A stretch of 29,857 nt of DNA from an uncultured bacterium (lineage in GTDB: Bacteria > Bacillota > Clostridia > Lachnospirales > Lachnospiraceae), in assembly GCA_905215405.1 (NCBI GenBank), contig CAJMQE010000047.1:1-29857 (forward strand), written 5' to 3'. The translations under genes were made by a program, and so were the position numbers. Of this stretch, positions 7,754 through 14,246 are shown in pieces (positions within the stretch are counted from its first letter, which is position 1; the number at the start of each line of letters is the position of its first letter). A model generated the notes under the pieces. It worked only from the letters and a program-made list of their open reading frames with translations, was not told the DNA's origin and searched no databases.

Positions 7754-8941
7754 TTGTTAGAGATTAAAACAAACGAATCTGAATCATCAGCTAAAATTAT
7801 CGTTGTTGGTGTTGGTGGTGCAGGTAATAATGCGGTTAACAGAATGATAGATGAAAATATTTGCGGGGTTGAATTTATCGGAATTAATACGGATAAGCAG
7901 GCTTTACAGTTCTGTAAGGCACCTACTGCACTTCAGATAGGAGAAAAACTTACGAAAGGTCTTGGAGCTGGTGCACAGCCTGAAATCGGTGAAAAAGCAG
8001 CGGAAGAGAACGTGGAAGAACTTACTCAGGCAATCAAGGGTGCCGATATGGTATTCGTTACTTGTGGTATGGGTGGCGGAACAGGAACAGGTGCTGCTCC
8101 TGTCGTTGCAAAGATATCAAAGGAAATGGGTATTCTGACAGTTGGTGTTGTTACAAAACCTTTCAAATTTGAAGCAAGAACGAGAATGACCAATGCAATC
8201 TCAGGCATTGAAAAGTTAAAAGAAAATGTGGACACGCTGATCGTAATTCCTAATGATAAACTTCTTGAAATTGTTGATAGAAGAACATCAATGCCAGAAG
8301 CACTTAAGAAAGCGGATGAAGTACTTCAGCAGGCTGTTCAGGGTATCACTGATCTGATTAATGTACCTGGACTGATCAACCTTGATTTTGCTGATGTTAA
8401 GACAGTAATGATCGATAAGGGAGTTGCTCATATCGGTATTGGTACTGCAACAGGTGACGATAAGGCTATTGAGGCAGTAAAACAGGCTGTTACCAGCCCA
8501 CTTCTTGAAACGACGATCGAAGGTGCATCACATGTTATTATCAATGTATCTGGTGATATCAGTCTGATGGAAGCAAATGAAGCAGCAAGCTACGTACAGG
8601 AACTTGCTGGTGAATCAGCAAATATTATTTTCGGTGCAATGTATGATGAAGAAGCAACTGATCTTGCTACTATCACAGTTATTGCAACAGGACTGGAAGA
8701 TAATAATGCAGTACAGGTCAATAGTGCAATGGCTGGATTTAATCAGAAATTACAGCAGCCAAAGAGCTCAATTGTAAAACCTGAATATACATATAAAGCG
8801 CAGACAGCAGAACAGGCTCATACAGGCGTACATAGTGCAGCAAATGCTCCATTACCAGGTCTTGTTCAGCCAAAACCACTGTCAAGCAATGTAGAGGAAA
8901 AAGGAATTAAGATTCCTACATTTCTGCAGAAGAAGAGATAA
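7754..8941 (+). CDS. ftsZ: Cell division protein FtsZ
   Basis: FtsZ is the tubulin-like GTPase that forms the Z ring. The product is 395 residues: GTP-binding domain with VGVGGAGNNAVNRM, the tubulin signature GGGTGTGAAP (about 107-116), the FKFEART segment, the T7 synergy loop region with NLDFADVKT, and a linker ending in GIKIPTFLQKK, the C-terminal peptide that docks SepF/FtsA-type partners. I place the start at TTG 7754: GGAGG at 7741-7745 is 8 bases before it, whereas the ATG at 7736 lies ahead of that site and has only a weak one of its own. No ftsA is adjacent. Confidence 0.98.
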   Translation: MLEIKTNESESSAKIIVVGVGGAGNNAVNRMIDENICGVEFIGINTDKQALQFCKAPTALQIGEKLTKGLGAGAQPEIGEKAAEENVEELTQAIKGADMVFVTCGMGGGTGTGAAPVVAKISKEMGILTVGVVTKPFKFEARTRMTNAISGIEKLKENVDTLIVIPNDKLLEIVDRRTSMPEALKKADEVLQQAVQGITDLINVPGLINLDFADVKTVMIDKGVAHIGIGTATGDDKAIEAVKQAVTSPLLETTIEGASHVIINVSGDISLMEANEAASYVQELAGESANIIFGAMYDEEATDLATITVIATGLEDNNAVQVNSAMAGFNQKLQQPKSSIVKPEYTYKAQTAEQAHTGVHSAANAPLPGLVQPKPLSSNVEEKGIKIPTFLQKKR

Positions 8942-9015
8942 TCAGGATTTTAACTGAAATTCGTAATTGGCATACATAGTGTACGGATCGGAGACGATAA
9001 TACACGTAGATATAG

Positions 9016-9066
9016 AAAGCATGTATTGGTTCCTGAAAAAGGGAGGGAATCAATACGTGCTTTTTT
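9016..9066 (+). terminator. Rho-independent terminator after ftsZ
   Basis: The left arm starting AAAGCATGTATTGG pairs with the right arm CAATACGTGCTTT over about 17 bp with only two G-U pairs. A purine-rich loop separates them and a run of six T follows at 9061-9066. It ends the ftsZ unit and insulates the sporulation genes. Confidence 0.9.
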
Positions 9067-9121
9067 CTTCCCAAAGAAAATCTTATTAATAATATTCACT
9101 AATCGAGCAATAAAGAAAATA

Positions 9122-9278
9122 TTCGACAAATTTGGCACAAATATTTGAATTGTCACATTTCTCTTACCAATAAATGGTTGTGAAAAAACACATTATAAGA
9201 CAGGAAACAACTGAAAAACCAACAAAAGGTCTGAATATAGATATCTGGAATATGGAGAAAATAAAGAGAATTGACGAA
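9122..9278 (+). promoter_or_regulatory. Spo0A boxes upstream of spoIIGA
   Basis: Two exact matches to the Spo0A core TGNCGAA lie in the 9067-9366 gap: TGTCGAA on the minus strand (9122-9128) and TGACGAA on the plus strand (9272-9278). A third, one-mismatch copy (TGTCAAA, minus strand) overlaps the promoter -35 at 9314-9320. Chance 7-mer matches are expected in AT-rich DNA, so the weight comes from their position before a known Spo0A target gene. Confidence 0.6.
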
Positions 9279-9314
9279 AAAAGTCCAAATAAAAATGTAA
9301 TTAACTTCCTCCGT

Positions 9315-9347
9315 TTGACAAATTATTGCACCCTTGTTTTGTATAAT
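9315..9347 (+). promoter_or_regulatory. Long-spacer spoIIG-type promoter
   Basis: A perfect TTGACA (9315-9320) and a perfect TATAAT (9342-9347) are separated by 21 bases instead of 17. The Bacillus subtilis spoIIG promoter is known for the same feature (consensus hexamers, over-long 22-bp spacer) and needs phosphorylated Spo0A for activity with sigma-A. Transcription would start near 9354. Confidence 0.7.
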
Positions 9348-9366
9348 ATACATATTCCAAGGGGAG

Positions 9367-10194
9367 GTGATAGAAGTTGTAATATACCTGGATGTGTTGT
9401 TCACAGTTAATCTGTTTATGGATGCAGTGCTGCTGGTTTTCGTTAATAAATTCCTAAAATATTCTGCCACTTATTTTAGAATATTTATTGCCGCCACAAT
9501 AGGAGCAGCCTGGTCGTGTATCGCGATGACAGTGCCAATACATAATCTAGTAGTAAAGAATATATGTACGTATATTCTGGTCAGCTTTATCATGATCAGG
9601 ATATGTGCAAATAAGAGCAGTATAAAAGATATCATGAAAGGTGTAGTTGCATTATACGTGGTGGCATTTGTCATAGGGGGCGGATGTCATATGTTATATT
9701 ACTATACAAAAGCTGGATATTACATAAATACAGTGATCCTGAACGACCGACTTTTGATGTTTGCAATATTTTTGTCGGTTATCTTACTAATATCAATTGC
9801 TGGATATTTGAACCGTTATTTCGTATACGACACAAAGTTATACAATGTGCGGATTAATATAGGGGAACAGCATGTTGATGTGAAAGCGATACTGGACACT
9901 GGAAATGTACTACAGGATCCGATATATCATAAACCTGTAAATGTTATAGAATATGAGGCTGTCAAAAATATCTTTAAAATAGACGATTGCACAAAGGTAA
10001 AATACCATATGATTCCGTTTCATTCGTTGGGGTGCGAGTGTGGCTGTATTGAAGTGATTATGGTTGATGACATGTACATATACAGAGATGGTAAGACTAT
10101 TGTAAGAAACAAAGCATTAATGGGGATGTATAAGCAGCAACTCTCAGGAGACCATGCTTATCAAATGCTTTTGAACAGTGAAATGTTCAACTGA
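9367..10194 (+). CDS. spoIIGA: Sporulation sigma-E factor processing peptidase
   Basis: SpoIIGA is a membrane-embedded aspartic protease that cleaves the pro-sequence of sigma-E after the SpoIIR signal from the forespore. The N-terminal half has five hydrophobic segments starting YLDVLFTVNLFMDAVLL. The C-terminal half carries the catalytic motif in AILDTGN (Asp codon at 9895-9897), aligning with the active-site Asp of the family. Gene order ftsZ-spoIIGA-sigE supports it. The start is unresolved. An excellent Shine-Dalgarno GGAGGTGAT spans 9363-9371, but the codons at proper distance are GTT 9376, GTA 9379 and ATA 9382. GTG 9367 lies inside the ribosome site, and TTG 9334 is upstream of the expected transcript start. 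I list GTG 9367 as the nearest standard codon; Bacillus SpoIIGA (MKIYLDV) would align a start at GTT 9376. Confidence 0.9.
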   Translation: MIEVVIYLDVLFTVNLFMDAVLLVFVNKFLKYSATYFRIFIAATIGAAWSCIAMTVPIHNLVVKNICTYILVSFIMIRICANKSSIKDIMKGVVALYVVAFVIGGGCHMLYYYTKAGYYINTVILNDRLLMFAIFLSVILLISIAGYLNRYFVYDTKLYNVRINIGEQHVDVKAILDTGNVLQDPIYHKPVNVIEYEAVKNIFKIDDCTKVKYHMIPFHSLGCECGCIEVIMVDDMYIYRDGKTIVRNKALMGMYKQQLSGDHAYQMLLNSEMFN

Positions 10195-10256
10195 ATAAGA
10201 ATATGAAAAACCAAAAGATACTTAAAATGTATTGATGGGAAAGGGAAGATTTTAAT

Positions 10257-10997
10257 ATGGTAATAAAAGTTTCAGTGCCTAATTGTTTTCAGTTTAAGGT
10301 AATGCCGACACTAAAAAATATGATGATGCTAAAACAGGGGGATGTTCATTATATTGGTGGGGCAGATGTGCTTCCAGCACCACTTGAACCGAAGGAAGAG
10401 GCAATGGTTATTGCAGATTTGGGGAGTGAGTATGATGATAAGGCGAAATCAGTACTGATCGAGCATAATCTGAGACTCGTAGTATATATAGCAAAAAGAT
10501 TCGACAACACGGGGGTTGGAGTAGAGGATTTAATTTCAATAGGAACAATAGGACTCATAAAAGCGATTAATTCATATAATCCAGAAAAGAATATTAAACT
10601 GGCTACATATGCATCCAGATGCATTGAGAATGAGATCCTGATGTATCTTAGAAGAAATAATAAAACGAAGGTGGAAGTTTCTATAGATGAGCCACTTAAT
10701 GTGGACTGGGACGGTAACGAACTTCTTCTTTCTGACATCCTTGGGACAGACGAAGATGTTATATACAAGGATATTGAAGATGAAGTGGAGAGAAAATTAT
10801 TAAATAAGGCGATTGATAAATTATCAGATAGGGAAAAAACGATAGTAGATTTAAGATATGGTTTGAGCTCGGTAGACGGCTCAGAAATGACTCAGAAAGA
10901 AGTCGCAGACTTCCTGGGGATTTCGCAGTCATACATATCTCGTCTGGAAAAGAAAATAATTAAGCGATTAAAGAAAGAAATTGTCAAATTTCAGTAA
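10257..10997 (+). CDS. sigE: RNA polymerase sporulation sigma factor SigE (pro-sigma-E)
   Basis: SigE is the first mother-cell-specific sigma factor. The 246-residue product starts with a hydrophobic/basic pro-region (about residues 1-30), followed by VHYIGGADVLPAPL, matching the cleavage neighbourhood of the family. Region 2 is ERNLRLVVYIA-like (here EHNLRLVVYIAKRFDNTG) with DLISIGTIGLIKAI, TYASRCIENEILMYLRR is region 2.3-2.4, and region 4 has the helix-turn-helix MTQKEVADFLGISQSYISRLEKK. The ATG at 10257 follows a purine-rich AAGGGAAG. It lies 62 bp after spoIIGA, its activating protease. sigG, next to sigE in many Firmicutes, is not next here; asd follows instead. Confidence 0.96.
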   Translation: MVIKVSVPNCFQFKVMPTLKNMMMLKQGDVHYIGGADVLPAPLEPKEEAMVIADLGSEYDDKAKSVLIEHNLRLVVYIAKRFDNTGVGVEDLISIGTIGLIKAINSYNPEKNIKLATYASRCIENEILMYLRRNNKTKVEVSIDEPLNVDWDGNELLLSDILGTDEDVIYKDIEDEVERKLLNKAIDKLSDREKTIVDLRYGLSSVDGSEMTQKEVADFLGISQSYISRLEKKIIKRLKKEIVKFQ

Positions 10998-11014
10998 AAA
11001 AAACAATCTAAAGG

Positions 11015-11043
11015 TTGCATTTTGCTTAATTTTATGATACTAT
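11015..11043 (+). promoter_or_regulatory. Possible distal promoter before asd
   Basis: TTGCAT (11015-11020), a 17-base spacer and TACTAT (11038-11043). It is a weaker match than the proximal promoter at 11097-11124, and the transcript would include the inverted repeat at 11074-11099. Confidence 0.35.
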
Positions 11044-11073
11044 CCTTATAGCAAAGACAAGTGTGCGCGAGAG

Positions 11074-11124
11074 AAAGACATTTTAAGCGTAATGTCTTTA
11101 CAATCATTGTAACTGAATTATAAT
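11074..11124 (+). promoter_or_regulatory. Proximal asd promoter with overlapping inverted repeat
   Basis: AAAGACATT (11074-11082) and AATGTCTTT (11091-11099) are perfect 9-bp inverted arms with an 8-base loop, not followed by a T-run. The right arm overlaps the -35 of a good promoter: TTTACA (11097-11102), 16-base spacer, TATAAT (11119-11124). This placement suits an operator; in RNA from the distal promoter it would also form a hairpin. No protein is assigned. Confidence 0.5.
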
Positions 11125-11184
11125 GGCAGATAATATTCGAATAAAGTTACAAATTTTAATTAATTACAAATAAGGAGAAAAACA

Positions 11185-12270
11185 ATGAGCGATAAGTTAA
11201 GAGTTGGTATCCTTGGCGGTACTGGTATGGTAGGACAGAGATTTATAACACTACTTGAAAATCATCCATGGTTTGAAGTTGTTGTTGTAGCAGCAAGTGG
11301 ACGTTCAGCAGGTAAGACTTATGAGAAGGCAGTTGAAGGTCGCTGGAAAATGCCAACACCTATGCCAGAAGCCGTTAAGGAACTGGTTGTATGTGACATC
11401 AATGAAGTTGAAAAAGTAGCATCTCAGGTTGATTTTGTATTCTGTGCAGTTAATATGCCTAAAGAAGAAATCAAAGCGATTGAAGAGAAATATGCGAAAG
11501 CAGAAGTTCCGGTTGTATCAAACAACAGTGCGAACCGTTGGACACCAGATGTTCCAATGGTAGTGCCAGAAATTAATCCGGAGCATCTTGAAGTAATTGA
11601 ATCACAGAAGAAACGTCTTGGTACTACAAGAGGATTCATAGTTGTAAAACCAAACTGTTCAATCCAGAGTTACACACCGGCTCTTAATGCTCTGAAAGAA
11701 TTTAAACCAAAACTTGTAGTTGCCACGACTTATCAGGCAATCTCAGGTGCAGGTAAAACATTTAAGGAATGGCCTGAAATGGTTGAAAATGTAATTCCAT
11801 ACATCGGTGGTGAAGAAGAAAAGAGTGAGCAGGAACCATTAAGACTTTGGGGTAAAGTTGAAAATGGTCAGATCATTAAGGCAAGCGAACCAGTAATTAC
11901 ATGTCAGTGCATTCGAGTACCAGTACTTGATGGTCATACAGCTGCAGTATTCGTAAACTTCGAAAAGAAGCCAACAAAGGATCAGATTATCAAGGCGTGG
12001 ACAGAATTTAAAGGTGTACCACAGGAACTTGAACTTCCAAGCGCACCAAAGCAGTTTATTCAGTACCTTGAAGATGACAATCGTCCACAGGTCAAACTGG
12101 ATGTGAACTTTGAAAATGGTATGGGAATTTCACTCGGACGTCTGAGAGAAGATAAAGTATTTGATTATAAATTTGTCGGTTTATCACACAATACGTTACG
12201 TGGTGCAGCCGGTGGAGCAGTTCTCATTGCTGAACTTCTTAAGGCTCAGGGTTATATCACAAAGAAGTAA
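11185..12270 (+). CDS. asd: Aspartate-semialdehyde dehydrogenase
   Basis: The enzyme reduces aspartyl phosphate to aspartate semialdehyde with NADPH, the branch point to lysine/diaminopimelate, threonine and methionine. The product is 361 residues. It has an N-terminal NADP-binding GILGGTGMVGQRF (about 8-20), the catalytic Cys in VKPNCSIQS (about 158), and the substrate-binding RVPVLDGHTAAV with its His. This is the longer ASADH subgroup found in archaea, fungi and many Clostridia rather than the Escherichia type. AAGGAG precedes the ATG. It stands alone between its own promoters and a strong terminator. By supplying diaminopimelate it connects to both wall synthesis and spore cortex. Confidence 0.95.
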   Translation: MSDKLRVGILGGTGMVGQRFITLLENHPWFEVVVVAASGRSAGKTYEKAVEGRWKMPTPMPEAVKELVVCDINEVEKVASQVDFVFCAVNMPKEEIKAIEEKYAKAEVPVVSNNSANRWTPDVPMVVPEINPEHLEVIESQKKRLGTTRGFIVVKPNCSIQSYTPALNALKEFKPKLVVATTYQAISGAGKTFKEWPEMVENVIPYIGGEEEKSEQEPLRLWGKVENGQIIKASEPVITCQCIRVPVLDGHTAAVFVNFEKKPTKDQIIKAWTEFKGVPQELELPSAPKQFIQYLEDDNRPQVKLDVNFENGMGISLGRLREDKVFDYKFVGLSHNTLRGAAGGAVLIAELLKAQGYITKK

Positions 12271-12448
12271 ACAAAACTTATAACAATGTGATAAGTAAAA
12301 ATGAAAAGTAGTACTGAAAGGGTATCAATGCTGTAACATGGATTTGTTAGATATGTTGCAGATGATAATGCCAAAAATAATATTTAGTAATAATTAAAAT
12401 GTATAAAATGTTCGATTAATAAAATGTTGTAAATATAAATGTCAGAAG

Positions 12449-12495
12449 ACAGGATGCATGTTTCATGGGAGGTGATGAAACTGCATCCTGTTTTT
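12449..12495 (+). terminator. Rho-independent terminator after asd
   Basis: ACAGGATGCA plus GTTTCAT on the left pairs with ATGAAAC plus TGCATCCTGT on the right, a 17-bp stem with one bulged T. A T-run follows at 12491-12495. It lies about 180 bases after asd; the AT-rich stretch between (12271-12448) shows no gene. Confidence 0.88.
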
Positions 12496-12565
12496 GTTAT
12501 CCATTTATTAGGCAATTTTAATAAAAAAGAAATACAAATTTAAAATTTGTACCACATTGTGAAGG

Positions 12566-12594
12566 TTGAAGTTTTACTATGCAGAGGTTATAAT
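12566..12594 (+). promoter_or_regulatory. Sigma-A promoter before the methyltransferase gene
   Basis: TTGAAG (12566-12571), a 17-base spacer and a perfect TATAAT (12589-12594), about 50 bases before the start codon. Confidence 0.6.
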
Positions 12595-12642
12595 TAAACG
12601 TAATGCATATTTTTATTGCTTTGAATATTAAGGAGATTGTGA

Positions 12643-13809
12643 ATGGATTTAAAACAAATACTGGATAAAACGATAAATATGGATTTGATAGATATTATTA
12701 TCAGCAATCCGAGGGTGAAAGGACAGCTGACAAAAATCAAGATCAGACCTGTACTGATTCGTGAGACTCTTTGCTTTCAGGCAACAGAGACAGTTGGCAC
12801 AAAAGCAGTTCATAAGAATTATGATATGGATGAAATTAAGCTGGCAATCGGTGACTGGATGCTGAATGATTTTAAACAGGCACAGATTACGACCAAAGAG
12901 GGGATAGGAACAATACTTTCTGGCAAGGATGGAAATATGACGATCAAGTTCAAAAAAATGCAGCCTGAAAAGAAACAGACGGAACTTGCGCATAATAAGA
13001 CAAAAAAATATATTCTTCCGGAAGGAAAAAGAGTAGAGTTTCTTGTTGATCTTGGTGTCATGACAGAAGAAGGAAAGATTGTAAGGACCAGATATGATAA
13101 ATTCAGACAGATCAATCGATTCCTTGAGTTTATAGAAGATATACTTCCACAGCTGGATAAGACAAGAGAACAGACGATTATTGATTTCGGCTGTGGTAAA
13201 TCATATTTAACATTTGCAATGTATTATTACCTGAAAGAGCTGAAGGGATATGATATTCGTATCATTGGCCTGGATCTTAAGGAAGATGTCATTGATAAAT
13301 GCAATCATCTGAGAGAAAAATACGGTTATGACAAACTGAATTTTTATGTAGGAGATATTGCTTCTTATAAAGATGTTGATGCAGTGGATATGGTCGTGAC
13401 ATTACATGCCTGTGATACGGCAACGGATTATGCACTTGCAAAGGCAGTTAAATGGGGAGCATCGGTAATTTTATCTGTACCATGTTGTCAGCATGAGGCC
13501 AACAAGGTTATAGATAATGAGTTGATGGAACCTGTATTTAAATATGGAATATTAAAAGAACGTATGGCTGCAATTTATACGGATGCAATTCGTGCAGAAC
13601 TGCTTGAAAATGAGGGCTATGCAACACAGATCCTGGAATTTATTGATATGGAACATACACCTAAGAATCTTTTGATCCGTGCAGTAAAACAGAATAAGAG
13701 CAGAACGAAGATAGATGAAGAAAATTTTGTACGTCTGCAGAAGATGGAACAGGAATTGAATTTAGATCTGACACTCAATAAACTGCTTACAGGAAGACAA
13801 GAAGCCTGA
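12643..13809 (+). CDS. Class I SAM-dependent methyltransferase (Methyltransf_32 type)
   Basis: The product has 388 residues. An N-terminal domain of about 160 residues precedes a Rossmann methyltransferase domain. The SAM-binding motif I is TIIDFGCGKSYLTF (about 178-191), followed by the acidic motif II region IIGLDLKEDVIDKC and the characteristic LHACDTATDYAL and SVPCCQHE segments (about 259-285). The LHACD and PCCQHE pair is what I associate with Methyltransf_32, which includes eukaryotic METTL25/TRM13-like and GSTCD-like proteins. The substrate is not known; an RNA or tRNA target is a guess from relatives. The ATG at 12643 follows AAGGAG. It has its own promoter and no obvious operon partner. 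Confidence 0.85.
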   Translation: MDLKQILDKTINMDLIDIIISNPRVKGQLTKIKIRPVLIRETLCFQATETVGTKAVHKNYDMDEIKLAIGDWMLNDFKQAQITTKEGIGTILSGKDGNMTIKFKKMQPEKKQTELAHNKTKKYILPEGKRVEFLVDLGVMTEEGKIVRTRYDKFRQINRFLEFIEDILPQLDKTREQTIIDFGCGKSYLTFAMYYYLKELKGYDIRIIGLDLKEDVIDKCNHLREKYGYDKLNFYVGDIASYKDVDAVDMVVTLHACDTATDYALAKAVKWGASVILSVPCCQHEANKVIDNELMEPVFKYGILKERMAAIYTDAIRAELLENEGYATQILEFIDMEHTPKNLLIRAVKQNKSRTKIDEENFVRLQKMEQELNLDLTLNKLLTGRQEA

Positions 13810-13834
13810 AGAAAGGCAAATAGATACAAAAGGA

Positions 13835-14025
13835 TAGCAAAGCAAGAATGCGCAACGGGATAGAGCAGCAAGCAGCAAAGCAAGAATGCGCAACAGGATA
13901 GAGCAACAAGACAGCAAAACAGGAGAGCGCAACAGGATAGAGCAGCAAGCAGCAAAGCAAGAATGCGCAACAGGATAGAGCAGCAAGCAGCAAAACAGGA
14001 GAGCGCAGTAGGACAGCGTAAAAGA
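13835..14025. repeat. 38-bp tandem repeat, five copies
   Basis: Five head-to-tail copies: 13835-13872, 13873-13911 (39 bp), 13912-13949, 13950-13987 and 13988 to about 14025. The core is AGCAAAGCAAGAATGCGCAA followed by CAGGATAGAGCAGCAAG. Two middle-segment versions occur: GCAAGAATGCGC in copies 1, 2 and 4, and ACAGGAGAGCGC in copies 3 and 5. TAG in each unit moves through all plus frames because 38 is not a multiple of 3. The minus strand is open in all three frames, but only because of composition. It begins 26 bp after the methyltransferase stop. No function is assigned. Confidence 0.85.
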
Positions 14026-14240
14026 CAATAGGACAGAAAAACAGGCGAGTACAACGGCTAGTAAGGTTGTTGCCTAATTAGAGGAATATAGAAACGATTA
14101 AGTGGGAAGCAGTAGTGTTCTGGATAGGGTATTGGTGAAACAGAACATAGAGATCGAAAAAGGAGAAAAGTGTGTACGAAGTCATTTAGACAGAGTTCGA
14201 CGGCTGTTGTAACAGGCAGTTTGCCGGTGCACAGAGAGTA
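14026..14240. other. Gene-free stretch between the tandem repeat and the next gene
   Basis: No supported ORF is present. A short palindrome CTGTTGTAACAG occurs near 14203-14214. No convincing promoter was found, although the next gene needs one or must be read from upstream. Confidence 0.5.
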
Positions 14241-14246
14241 GTGATT

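Noticed and set aside
12475..12540. Short ORF starting at the ATG after GGAGGTG
   Set aside because: It encodes about 21 residues, and its SD and start lie in the loop and stem of the asd terminator.
13617..14054. Minus-strand Cys/Leu-rich ORFs over the tandem repeat
   Set aside because: They arise because the 38-bp repeat has no stop in any minus frame; the three frames give similar low-complexity products and one overlaps the methyltransferase gene.
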